A DNA stretch of 64,000 nt. Origin: Colletotrichum lupini (Eukaryota; Ascomycota; Sordariomycetes; Glomerellales; Glomerellaceae). This document shows positions 49,823 to 60,771 of this stretch, in pieces. Numbering within the stretch: the stretch's first letter is position 1; each line of letters begins with the position of its first letter. The translations under genes and the position numbers were made by a program. The notes beneath the pieces are model-generated. The model was not told the origin of the DNA. It made no database searches and saw only the letters and a list, made by a program, of their open reading frames with translations. The DNA is taken from assembly GCF_023278565.1 (NCBI RefSeq), contig NC_064673.1:2604001-2668000 (forward strand), written 5' to 3'.

Positions 49823-51359
49823 GGTATCTTTACATTTGCCCAGGCAGGGACTTAGAACGTTAACCAGCTCTACGCATTTCGCTTCCTTGTCGGATTCTTT
49901 GAAAGCTCTTTCTTTCCTGTCTTACTTTATGTACTTAGAAGTTGGTACACCAAGACTGAGCTTGCAAAGAGAGTCGCCATATTTCATATGACCGCTCCTC
50001 TGGGATCGGCTTTTGGTGGATACCTGCAAGCAGCAGTATACAAGAGCCTCGACGGTGCTCATGGCCACGCAGGGTGGCGATGGTTGTACATCGTCTGCGG
50101 GGTGAGATTACTTCAAGTTGCCTCTTCAAGTCGGCATTGGACAAGAATTGGACAAAGTTGCTAATCTTATGTGGCAGTGCATGACGATTCCCGTCGGCGT
50201 TGCGACCCTATTCGTCTTACCGGACACACCGTACACGACCAAGTCGAAGTTTCTGACCGCCAAAGAATGCGAGCTAGCCATTGATCGAGTAACGAAGGCT
50301 GGTAAAGCGGCACCTGCAGGAGTCACCTTGGCTACTTTCAAAAGAGTCCTTTTGAAGTGGAGGTAGTACGCTTTTGTCTTGGGCTACGTCGTAAGAAGCC
50401 ACTCCTATTCAAACGCGGCATCATGTGTATTACAGAGACCTAACTTACCATCAGCTCTACGGTGAATCTTGCCAATCGGGTGGATATTTCGCCATCTGGC
50501 TCAAGGCAGAGAAATTTTCGGTTGTAGACAGGAATGTCATCCCAACCGGGTCAAAGCTCATCAGTGCTTTCTGTATCATTCTCTGGGGGTTCCTGTCGGA
50601 CTACACGGGAAGCCGCTTTGCATTGATCATCTGCCCATTGGTACGCCACGATCCCAAAGATCAAGAACTTCTCTGCAGCATGATTGAGCCTGACATCCTC
50701 GTAGGTGCTGGCCTTGATCCCAAACGGCATCTTGGCTTTTTGGCCGCAAATCGTGCAGCTGAAGTTGTTTGCTTTCCTGACGAGCAGTGTGCATCTCATG
50801 ACGGCGGTTTTGTAAGTCTTTGCCCTGGACATCATGCAATATTACATCTCAGACCGATTCCGGGCTGACATGCAATTTTTCAGCTACACTTGGGCGAATG
50901 AAATATGTGCCGGCGACAATGAGGAGCGCGCTTTGGTCATCAGTAGTATGAATGGAATGCAATATGCCGTCGACGCATGGCTTCCCCTTGTCATTTTCCC
51001 GCAAACCATGGCTCCAACCTTTAGTGAGTTCTCGAAGACGTTTACTTTGTCTCTATCAACAGTCGCGAGCATCAAGTATCAGTTACAACTTGCAGGAGCA
51101 CGTTCTTGATTGGCCATCCTTGAGCTCTATGCACGAACGACTACTAATGACTTTTTGGCGTTCAGGATACGGGTTTCCTGCAACGTTTGGTTTCATAATC
51201 GCCGCAATCATTGCAGTGGTTGGTATCCGCCTTCTAGTCTTCCGAGAACAGAAACGAGGATCTCAGGATGGAGAGACAACTTTGGAATCTGGACAAGTGG
51301 AATTCCATCCTGAAGGAAATGAAAGCATTGGGGAAATTGACAAAACCGACAAGAAGTAG
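49823..51359 (+). pseudogene. DAL5/pantothenate-type MFS permease, exons 2-7, with two nonsense codons
   Basis: Exons 49823-50101, 50178-50390, 50455-50640, 50705-50811, 50884-51023 and 51166-51359 follow the intron end ttcttcag and, with exon 1, make a perfectly phased frame of 490 residues. Recognisable ACS-family blocks are QLYAFRFLVGFFESSFFPV, WYTKTELAKRVAIF, CMTIPVGVATLFVLPDTP, VLALIPNGILAFWP, NEICAGDNEERALVISSMNG and FPATFGFIIAAI. Two in-frame stops break it: TAG at 49853-49855, where Gln is likely, and TAG at 50364-50366, where Trp is expected (KWR-stop-YAFVLGYV). Both fit C-to-T in CpA on one strand or the other, the RIP signature, and both lie within 560 bp of the element. Even if intron 1 could still be removed, the protein would be truncated. 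Confidence 0.9.
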
Positions 51360-52882
51360 ACCGTCAATACGGTCATCCAGTACGGTGGTTAATACCCTGA
51401 ATCATCGCCAGTAGTATGAGAGATAGTCGCGACCAAGGATCGTCAGCTTACTATCAATATCATAAGCTGCAATTCATTCACCAGCTATCTACGAAAGACT
51501 GCACAGGATTTCCATATGTGTAGAGTGCTAATTTTATAGGGAATGCCCGAAGCCTCCCTCACAAATGCTCAAGCCATATCATTGTCTCTCTGTGCATGCA
51601 CAAGCCATGCGCATCAAGCTCTTGATGGTCTGACACCCCTTACCCACACCAAGTCTCAGGCCAGTCAGTCGGTGTTGAAGTCCCAGACCTGAATCAGACT
51701 GTGGATCGATGAGCCCCTTTGTTGTGGTCAGAGCACGATTGATTCTCACGTTATGTATACACGATAGCGAGCGGAAGGTTCCAGCATTTCTCTTACTCGA
51801 AATAATTGAGTGTCGTGGGCTCTCCAGCACTTTCCAAGTTTTCCCCCTCCATTTTTCTTTTCCAATAATAATACGTAGAGACAACTGGTTCGCACAGGCC
51901 TTTCGCAACCAGCCATCATGATTCTCGCTTTCAGCTAGATCATTTCGGTAGAAATGGTTCAAGTGGGAGCCGAAACTTTCATGATGGATCCACATGCAAC
52001 TGAGACACAGCCTGTTGCCTCCATAGCCTCTCTGGTGATGTTTGACTTTTTGATAAATCAAAAAGGCCAGCGTTGCTACATTTTGACTCTGCCATAAACT
52101 GAAAGAGATGATGAGCTTGTAGGTGCACAAGTATGATGAGAGAGACAACGTACGGTTACTCAACTGGCTAGTTGTTCGCTCATCTTCGAGATTTGAAGTC
52201 CCAAGCGAATTCAAACTTTAAACCGCACAGGCCATGGACACAATTTAGTTCAAAGAAGTCGGAGGAACTTTCGACCCGTTACATGTTCACTATTGTAAGG
52301 CTTCTGTCGTAAGCAAGCCGTCTCACTTCGGGATGATACAATCGGTCAGGCCTTGCACCTCTCGCAGCAGAAGACCACGTCCCGCCTTGTATCACGAAAC
52401 ACAAGTAAGAAGTCAGGATCATCAAGCAGTCCTAGCCGTAGCAAGCAACCAACTGTTGGCCTCTGCACTCATGCTCAAATTGCACTATGTACTCCATAGT
52501 TCACTGAACATTGGCCGTGCGTGCCCTTCAGCAGCTTCGTACAAGCTAGGGTCAATGGCACTGCTCGTCTCGGAATCTAGTCACCCCGCAGCCGGCGCAT
52601 CCGAGTACGTGTTTCATTGAGCTGGGATAAGCTTCGACAATCAGTGGTTGATAAAGCTAGTGACCGGCACGTATTTCTTTGATGCAATCTAGTAGTGCTA
52701 AAGCTGCGTCTTTCATCGCATTTTCGGTCAATTCTCACCCCAAACTTGCATTTGCTGCCCTGCACGACACATCAAGTTGCCATTGCGACGCGAAATTCTC
52801 AGACGCGAAAATACTATCACCCCATCCATTGAAGAATCACAGAACTCTCTTCTCGCGGACTGCATCTGACGACTGGAACACC
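51360..52882. other. Intergenic, no gene recognised
   Basis: Contains a 211-codon minus-strand open frame (52214-51579) without any recognisable domain, start context or exon structure, and shorter plus-strand frames at 52333-52620. The last 200 bases before 52883 stay open in frame with the downstream gene but look like 5' leader. Confidence 0.4.
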
Positions 52883-53383
52883 ATGGCCTCTCAACGGATC
52901 ACAATCAAGGGCTCCGCCGTAGTCCCAGGCATCTACCGACTCATCATTATGACCCTCGAGCCAGTCTTCGCGCTGCTCGGCGCCGTCATGGTTCTTCACA
53001 CACCGAATCAATACCTCGCCGGAATGACGCGTAACGCCTTCGCATACGAACCCAACACGCAATTCATCTACACGCAGCTTGGCGGCGGCTGGCTACATTT
53101 CGCGTTCACCGAGGGCGTAGTCATGCGGGTATTCGACGACCTCACTCTCTGGCGCGTTCTCTGTGCGGGTATGCTTCTGAGCGACGCTGCTTTCTGCCAC
53201 GGTACTGCGCAAGCCGTCGGGGGCTGGGAGATTTGGCTGGACAGATCCACGTGGACTGTCGAGGACTACGTTGCTTTCTTCACGACGGCGCCGATGGTCT
53301 TGGTTCGGATCCTGATTGTCCTGGGTATTGGTATCAGCACACCGAAGGAGGCAAAGGGCAAGGAGAACGAGAAGCAGCTTTAG
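52883..53383 (+). CDS. DUF7704-like fungal integral membrane protein
   Basis: A single-exon gene of 166 residues. I chose the ATG at 52883 because of its caccATGG context and because the following residues begin the conserved part; the frame is open for 68 more codons upstream, but that stretch is compositionally unlike protein. Four hydrophobic segments are visible, starting with VPGIYRLIIMTLEPVFALLG and a second near FAFTEGVVMRVF. The Glu-Pro after the first segment and the overall arrangement resemble the small four-helix fungal membrane proteins grouped as DUF7704, but this is from memory of the family pattern. The C-terminus is Lys/Glu-rich. Function unknown. No damage seen. Confidence 0.7.
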   Translation: MASQRITIKGSAVVPGIYRLIIMTLEPVFALLGAVMVLHTPNQYLAGMTRNAFAYEPNTQFIYTQLGGGWLHFAFTEGVVMRVFDDLTLWRVLCAGMLLSDAAFCHGTAQAVGGWEIWLDRSTWTVEDYVAFFTTAPMVLVRILIVLGIGISTPKEAKGKENEKQL

Positions 53384-53971
53384 AGAGACTTGGACCGGGT
53401 ACTATGAAGCCTATGGGGCGATGCCGCTAGGCATACTTGCTATACAAGATTAGTATGCAATTCCACCTTCAGGGCATGCAAATTCTACATCTAAGAACGA
53501 ATTTGTAGGACTACTTCCCGCGAATAAAATTGAAAAGACCTGCGCTCTGCTATGCTGGACATTCAGGATCTAATCGTATGCGCTAATGCGACAAGTTGAA
53601 GACGAGTGACGTCAGCTTTTCATGCATAATACATGAGATTGATGCAAGTAGCTCGTCTCATCGGCAGTCAAGGTCGGTGCTTCTGCCGAACCTGTCGTAA
53701 GGATTCGTTGACTAACTCGCGCAGACTAACGTTAACCGCTGAGTCACGAGCACACGCGTATGGGGGAACGCTTTGAAGGCTTACAGACTAGACCTTTTTC
53801 TAGGACCCCCCGGAGAATTGTAGTAGGGGTATTCTTGAGGAGTCGCAGGACTGTGCATTCCACCCTGTCTATCCAACGATGTCTCGGACAACTAGCTTCA
53901 CCTATGTGTGCTTTAATCATCATATTCAGGTCCAAGATATCATAAGTACTTGACAGTTTTGTAGCTCATGT
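53384..53971. other. Short intergenic region
   Basis: Between the convergent DUF7704-like and dioxygenase genes; only short overlapping open frames near 53.75-53.95 kb. Nothing recognised. Confidence 0.5.
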
Positions 53972-55247
53972 TCAAGGTCCGGTCACATAGGAGAGTCCCA
54001 ATGCCTCACGACGTCCCTTACTGTTGGGGTCCTGGTAAGGCGCTTCACCAATTCCGACCGCCCGGTTTCCAAATCTTTCTCCTTGTTCATCATAATCGAA
54101 GGTTGCTGTGTGGAATGTGCTTCTGTTGTCCCAAATGGCTGCAATTCTCTTTAGTTACTTGCACATTCATCCATAGTCACAGATTAAGCAACTTACCGAT
54201 GTCATTAGCATTTTGCCACTTGAGGCGGACTTGTATATCATGGTTCTTTTGCAAGATATCCAGGAACCAATCCAACAGGTGCTTGCTCTCCTCCGCCGTC
54301 ACGCCGTTGATGTGCTTCACGTGGCCGCCAACAGGGAAGACACTCTTCCAACCCGAGACAGGGTTCGTTCGTACAACGGGATGGACAGCTTTGAGAATAC
54401 TGCCAATGTTCTTCGGGTTGCCGCGCGGCTTATCATAAAGCTTGAAGCCGCCACGCTCGGCAGCGGCTGCAAAGCCAGGCTGTTCGAAAGTGACCGTGAG
54501 GCTCTCCAAGAACTTCTGGTATGGAGTGCTGAGGCGGTCATAAATCTCATATCCGGATGCCCAAAGAGTATCTATGCTGTTTTAGCTTCAATTCGGTGAC
54601 TTCGAGACCTATCATGCGTGCTCTACTTACCGCCGCCAGTCTTGGGGAGCTCAACGAGGCGCAAAGATGAGTAGTCGGCCGGGACAGGTTCAAACGCAAT
54701 ATCACTGTGCCATTGTGCAGTCGACTGCTTTTTTGGGCTAAGCTCTTCACCTTCCAGAGGCTTGCGGTAGATCTTCTTGTGCTGCACAGAGCTGATAGTG
54801 CTGATCTCCGGGTCAGCCCCACCCAGTTCCCGCTCCGAGTTAAGGACCGGGTGGATGTGGAGTCCGGAGTCGGATGGTCGGCCGGTGAGCTCTCCCAATC
54901 GGAGGATTAGTTGCTTTTGCAGATCATTGGTCAGGTTGTCCTGAGCACGGAAGAAGACGACGCCACGTTGCGAGACTGGACCACACAGTCAGTTACATTC
55001 GCCGCTTCACACTCATTCCTGACTGCAGCGACTTACTTGTGATGGCAAGATCTCTAATCAACTCGTCGGCGTTGGGGGCATTGAGCCAGTCAACCAGGTT
55101 TGCCTTTGGGAACTCGCGACCAATGTTCGGGGTTACATCAAAGGACTCATATTGTTCCAATGAGTTCGATGACTTCAGTGGGGTCGGAAGTGAGGTCTTG
55201 GTGCTGGTATGAAGAGGTACCTCGGTGTCAATAGCTGTAGGAGCCAT
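53972..55247 (-). CDS. TauD/TfdA-family Fe(II)/2-oxoglutarate dioxygenase, 4 exons
   Basis: A non-haem iron oxygenase that uses 2-oxoglutarate and O2, in the taurine/sulfonate dioxygenase family. Minus-strand exons 55247-55037, 54975-54631, 54571-54197 and 54138-53972 join in frame to 365 residues, usual for fungal members. Iron ligands are His160 and Asp162 in QWHSDIAFEPVP and a distal His320 in NRSTFHTATFDYD; Arg332 or Arg336 (GERFGNRAVG) is the likely 2-oxoglutarate anchor. RGVVFFRAQDN near residue 75 is the usual N-terminal family strand. All introns have gtaagt/gtaagc-type donors. It is transcribed divergently from the MFS permease at 56983, about 1.7 kb away, a layout suggesting import and oxidation of one compound. 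The substrate (sulfonate, sulfate ester or other acid) cannot be told from sequence. Intact. Confidence 0.92.
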
Positions 55248-56982
55248 GACTTCAGCTGACGGAATGCTTCAGATTTTGAATCCAGATGGTATATGCGATC
55301 GATCGTTTTGTCTCTTAATTTGCTTTTTCTTCTTCTCCCAACCGGCGTAAATAATGCCATTTTATAAGTCGGCCGGCTCGCTCATGATGCGGAGTAGTGA
55401 GGTGCAAGCTATCGCGACATCCTGTCGGCGGTTACGACTTTGAACTCCCGATAAAGCGACATCCGGTGAGAGTCAATCGCTCGGGTATTCCCCGCATTCT
55501 ATGTACAGGTCGTAGGTTAAGAGGCGCTTTGGGATGGTGAAAGACAGCGAACCCATTTCGTGATTGATCACCCCCTTTACACAATGGCGTGGATCCGGCA
55601 AGAATGATGTGATCAAGGTTTCGTCCCACCGGATTGGCCAATGATTGCTCGCCTATTTCACCTCTTGAACAACCCTTTCATGAATAACCTTCAGCTCCTC
55701 GATTAGAAGGAGAACTTTCTACTTCAGAATACCTAGCATATGCATTAGTTTGAACTGCTGGTGGCTGGTGATTTCCGTGGGGGCAAGCTGATGCAAGCCC
55801 GCGTAGATGCTTTGTCAGCCCGCACTCCAATAAGTGACGATATTCATATTCACAAGAATTAGCAGATATTCCATCAGAATGATTAATGGATAGATGATAG
55901 TATTTGATGTGGTTTTGGATGTTATTTTGCGCAGTTGGGTCTGAACCTAACTGCATTGATAAGGGTCTGGAGTGGTGTCTTGCGTCAGATCCCTGGCTTA
56001 TGGCGAGCTCACAGAACGCAGCCCAACCCAGACTCGAAGGGACCTCTGAATAATCATTAAACAGCCGTAACATTTGCGATAGCGGCGCTTGCTTTTGTTC
56101 ATCGGTTCTTATTCTCTAGTGAGCTGAAGAATCCAGACCGAGAGAGTTGATACTCTGCACAGCGACCTCGGATGGCTACCCCCACTCCACCCCATCTCAG
56201 ACAAGGATGCAGGCGAGCTCAGACTGAAAGGGTAACCTGTCGTCCGACGCCCGCCCTGGATGATACGCTTTCAGATATTTGCAGAAACTTGTAGGATTCC
56301 CTGCGAGTGGGAGTACATACATGGAGTTTGCCCAAGGGTGAGGACAGCAGAGAGGTGAAAGGAGCTGATGTAGGCAGGCATTTCCACCGTTACTTCTACG
56401 GCAATACCCATGGAAATGATGGCAGATTTGAGACTCACTCACCAAAAATAGTGGGCCAACTTTTCGTCCCGTAGAATACTGGTAATTGTAGGTCAACCAC
56501 GTTGATGTCGAGAGATTCCCGATCGTCCGTTCGGGCATGTCTTACTTCATTAGCTGCTCTCCCGTATATCGAAGTCTATTTTCCCCCCCAACAAGCCACG
56601 CACCCTTTAGAAATCCGAGAACAAGGATGATTTCTCTCGCGAGTCCCTTGGGAAGTATTTGGGCATTGCTATATGGATAAGATGGACCCGAGATCCAGAT
56701 CCCTACATCCGCAGAAGACGCCTGCGCCTGTCTCCCTTGCAACAACGTGATACTGTGGATCGCATTCGCCATCGCAGCATACCTAGTCTAGCATGAACGT
56801 GAAGTCCCGGTGGCGGATGAGATCCACGATCCCGAAATTTCTGACGAGATCCGCCGACCCGTCTTTTCTTCGTTACAGTGCTTTATATAGCATTGAGGTG
56901 AAGCTCCGAGGAGACATCATATCCGGCACTCATCACTCAGCCTCAACACCAAGTCGGAAGGACGACATCATCGTCAGTAATC
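55248..56982. other. Divergent intergenic region between dioxygenase and permease
   Basis: About 1.7 kb. Short minus-strand open frames at 56073-55678, 56538-56197 and 56772-56542 were considered; none has a recognisable domain. Likely holds the promoters of both flanking genes, but no binding site can be named with confidence. Confidence 0.45.
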
Positions 56983-59400
56983 ATGGCGACTGTTCTGGCA
57001 AAGAATACCTTCCAAAAGGGGGAGGCAGACCAATCTGCCGTATCTCTTGAAGGCATCCCGGCTCTCGGGGCTCCCATTGAGGAGAAACGGTTTTGGTTCC
57101 AGCGAAACAAAGATTTCGACCCTTTCGCCGTCGCTACTCAGGTATGCAGAACCCTGGGTTTAGATGCACGTTTTGAGAAACCGCTAACTCTACCATAAAG
57201 CCGAGTGTTTTTGACGACCCAGATTCGGCCGAAAAATATCATCCACGAGAAGACTGGTAAGTCTTGAGAATGCCCAAAATACATATCGCAGAACTGGATC
57301 GTTTCTAATCCGTTCAATATCGTACAGGGAGAACTACCATCGCTTTGACCCTCTTGCTCGATGGACATGGGCCGAGGAGTATGCTTTGGGTGAGTAAAGT
57401 TACCCTTTCTCCCAACTACCTTACTTGCGGTGCGCTTGTGCTTTATTAACTCTGAGAAAAGTTCGAAAGATCGATATACGTATTATGATATGGGCATGTA
57501 TCATGTTCATGGCGCTTGAACTGGATCGAGCAAATATCAGCCAAGGTGCGCTCGATTCATCTCAACATCCGCAATTACAGGTCTAACACGTGGCTATCAT
57601 AGCAAACACGGACAATATGCTGGGTGATCTGAAGATGAGCACCAATGGTACGTCGTAAACTACAAGTATTGGTGTCGCAAATGGATAATCACTGACGAAG
57701 CTCACAGACTTTAACCTCGGAAACACCGTTTTCAAGCTTGCGTTTCTTTGCGCAGAGTTGCCATCTCAGCTTGTTTCCAAATGGGTTGGCCCCGATCGCT
57801 GGATCCCTGCACAGATGATCCTTTGGAGTATCGTAGCAAGTTGTCAGTTCTGGCTCAACGGAAGAGACTCATTCCTTGCCTGCCGTGCATTGCTGGGTCT
57901 GCTTCAGGGGGGATTCATCCCCGATGTAAGCTGTCTCTACCTATTCCAACTGACTTCCCATAAAGTTTTCCCAACTAACATCCAATGACTAGATCATCCT
58001 CTATTTGTCGTACTTCTACAAGCATCACGAGCTATCGCTGAGACTTGGCTTCTTTTGGACCGCCATGAGTATCGCGGATATTCTTTCTGCGATCTTTGCG
58101 TATGGATTGCTCCACATGCGTGGCGTTCAAGGACATTCTGGATGGAGATGGTTATTCCTCATTGAAGGGCTGTTGACACTGGTCATTGGTATCTTCGGCT
58201 TCCTTTTGATGCCAGCTGGCCCTTGTCAGACTGCAAGTTGGTTTCGCGGGAAGAAGGGTTGGTTCTCTGAAAGGTGAGTTTGACTAGTGCTTTCTGGCAC
58301 GGTGTGCTTCCAGAGAACGAACTAACAAAAGACACAGAGAGGAAGTTATCCTTGTCAACAGAGTTCTGCGCGAAGACCCAAGCAAGAGCAGCATGCACAA
58401 CCGCGAGCCAATCACGCCAAGGTTGCTCTGGGACAGCCTCAAAGATTACGATCTCTGGCCCTTGTACATCCTGGGCCTCACTTTCCAGATTCCCATGACA
58501 CCCCCGTCACAGTACCTCACCCTGACGTTAAAGAACCTCGGCTTCGACACCTTTCAAGCGAATCTCCTCGCTATTCCGTGGACCGTTGGTCACAGTAAGG
58601 ACATATTACATATCTTCAAAACCACTGCATCTGGGAGACTGACACGTGCGATAGTGGTCACAATGCTGGCAATCACATACCTGGGCGAAGTCATCGGCGA
58701 ACTCACCTTTGTCTCGATGTCTGGTCAGGTGTGGGCACTCCCATTTTTGATCTACCTCAATGTAGTCGACACATCCGGGGTCAACAGATGGGTTCTTTAC
58801 TCCGTCATCACGTTGCTTCTGATGTATCCGAATCGTAAGTTGCTTTCCTTCATACGTGCATTCAAATTTGTTGTGTCAAATATTTGAAACTAACTGGATT
58901 TCAGCTCACCCTATTCAAGTAAGCTCAACAAATACCGGCTGACAAAACGCAATGATTTGATTTGTTATCGGCTTCAATCGCTGTGCAATTGCTAACTCCA
59001 ATTTAGGTCGGATGGAACAGTCGCAACTCCAACACAGTTCGGTCAAGAACCGTCTAAGCTGCTTGTTACAACATGTTTGTACAGACGGATGGAATTATTT
59101 CTTCCAACATTTACCGATCTGGTAAGCCTCTCAGTTGGATATGGCACATGCACGAAGTCGAAGTACTTACTAACTCTACAAATAGACGATGCGCCACTGT
59201 ACAAACGCGGCAATAGGTCTCTTCTCGGTATTGTTTGCATGAACTTGGTTCTTTACCCATTGGTGAAGGCTTACTATGTGTACCGGAACAAGAGACGTGA
59301 CCGGATCTGGGAAGGTATGTCGGAAGAGCAGAGACTTGCATACTTGGAAACAACAAAGGACGAAGGCAATAAGCGATTGGATTTCCGTTTCAGCCATTGA
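56983..59400 (+). pseudogene. Second DAL5-type (ACS family) MFS permease, 12 exons, with in-frame TAA
   Basis: Predicted exons: 56983-57141, 57201-57256, 57328-57389, 57462-57545, 57603-57647, 57708-57925, 57993-58273, 58338-58594, 58655-58834, 58905-58918, 59007-59121 and 59186-59400. All join in phase to 561 residues. Family marks are [82 protein letters not shown] and VGWNSRNSNTVRSRTV. Directly after the last block, codon 469 is TAA (59055-59057), followed in frame by AACYNMFVQTDGIISSNIYR, which is normal family sequence. The stop would remove about 93 residues, including the last membrane segments. A Ser codon is usual there; Ser to TAA needs C-to-A, so it is not RIP-like. It could be a real null allele, a base error, or evaded by splicing I did not find. 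Divergent from the TauD-type dioxygenase. Confidence 0.82.
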
Positions 59401-59871
59401 GAATAGCATGGTCGCATATGTTCTGAAGATCCTCTCACGGTCCTTTTGTTGAAGATGTCTTGAAACAAAGTGGCATAACCGCTCTTGATGAATCTCGCAT
59501 ATACACTAGAATAATTAGACGAACGGGAAATATCACATACGACACGCTTACAGATACGCCATTGGTGACCACGCGTAGCAGGTAATTAAAGAAGGGAATA
59601 TCCCATAACTACTGGGCTGGATGACGTTGGTACATATTTTTCCACTTTTCTCCAACAACGAAGTAATTCGGTTGGGTGCGTTGGGAGGGAATGGGGTGGG
59701 AATATCTTGGAGTATTGAGGAACAACATAGGGTTAGTTTTACCTCTCAGTAACGATACGTACTTATGTATCGACGTCATTCAACAGTCGATGGGATGCTG
59801 CGCTGTCTTGGTCAAGTAGAGTTGTTTCTGTCGGACGTTTAATAATACAATGGATACCAAAGCCGCCCATG
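59401..59871. other. Convergent 3' intergenic region
   Basis: Downstream ends of the permease and the hydrolase; AT-richer than neighbouring genes, no open frame of note. Confidence 0.5.
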
Positions 59872-60771
59872 CTAGGCCTCAACATTTTCGTTGTCTCCCT
59901 TCACTGGAATCAGCCCAATCTTTTCAAACCAGCGTTGGATATACCCATTGACCTCCTCACTCTTGAGCTGGTGAAACCAATGACCGATACCCTCTACGAG
60001 ATGTATCTCGTCGAACTCACTACTGGGAGACAAATAGCTTCTTTCCGTTGTCACCCAATATTCGCTGTTTCCCATAGTCAACCGTGGGCACTTAATCTTG
60101 CCATCGTGTTGAGCCGCGGAGACCTCTCGCCTCCCAATTGCTTCTGGGTCAACTTGGCATGCGTATGACTGAGCCAAGATGACGTTCATATCTCCGGCCA
60201 AACGACGTCTGCCTATCCAGGTCAAGTGCCAAGCAGGGACCGAAGGCGGATATAGAGCGGGACCAAAGAGCATGGCAAGGTTCTGCAAAGTTTGCAGAGG
60301 ATCGGTGAGATACTTGTCCACTGTTTCACTTGGGATCGAGTGAAGCGGGTCAAGTATTACCATTGCCCGCGTCAAATCCGGCCTCACAGTTGCGAAGTGG
60401 TACGCCACGGCCGTGCCGAGAGAATGAGCAATGACGATGACAGAGGAGACATCGAGGTGCTGCAGAAGGGCGATGAAGTCCAAGGCAGCGGACTGCGGAT
60501 AGTAGTCAATGATGGTGGGGTCAGCGTTCGGCCCAGGATATGATTTCATGTCCGGAGTAGGTGCCGGAGCGGATGAACGTCCCTGTCCCCTAGGATCCGG
60601 AGTGATCACGCGGAAGCCATGCGTGAGAAGGAAGGGTACCTGCCAGTTCCAATCGTGGAGGTCGCAGGTAATGCCGGGAATGAGAAGCACAGCTTGTGCA
60701 TCTTGCGGGCCCTCATCGAGGTAATAGATGGAGATGTTCTCGTTGCGCTTGAAATAGGGCATGATGTGCAA
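59872..60771 (-). CDS. Alpha/beta-hydrolase fold protein
   Basis: A single-exon gene of 299 residues from ATG at 60771; a second ATG three codons in (60762, MPYFKRN) is also possible. The alpha/beta-hydrolase landmarks are in order: oxyanion-loop strand AVLLIPGITCDLHDW (about 27-41), VITPDPRGQGRSSAP (55-69), nucleophile elbow IAHSLGT with Ser117, and catalytic His264 in VEGIGHWFH. The acid residue is less clear: the usual strand-7 position reads MGNSEYWV without Asp, so Glu237 or Asp141 (ILDPLH) may serve. No signal peptide, so probably cytosolic. Related enzymes include epoxide hydrolases, haloperoxidase-like esterases and C-C bond hydrolases; the substrate cannot be assigned. It faces the permease gene tail to tail. 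Intact. Confidence 0.88.
   Translation of the reverse strand: MHIMPYFKRNENISIYYLDEGPQDAQAVLLIPGITCDLHDWNWQVPFLLTHGFRVITPDPRGQGRSSAPAPTPDMKSYPGPNADPTIIDYYPQSAALDFIALLQHLDVSSVIVIAHSLGTAVAYHFATVRPDLTRAMVILDPLHSIPSETVDKYLTDPLQTLQNLAMLFGPALYPPSVPAWHLTWIGRRRLAGDMNVILAQSYACQVDPEAIGRREVSAAQHDGKIKCPRLTMGNSEYWVTTERSYLSPSSEFDEIHLVEGIGHWFHQLKSEEVNGYIQRWFEKIGLIPVKGDNENVEA

Noticed and set aside
51579..52214. 211-codon minus-strand open frame
   Set aside because: Long, but with no domain, no good start context, and low-information composition. Kept only as a remark.
52679..52882. N-terminal extension of the DUF7704-like protein
   Set aside because: In frame but unlike the conserved protein; the ATG at 52883 has the better context.
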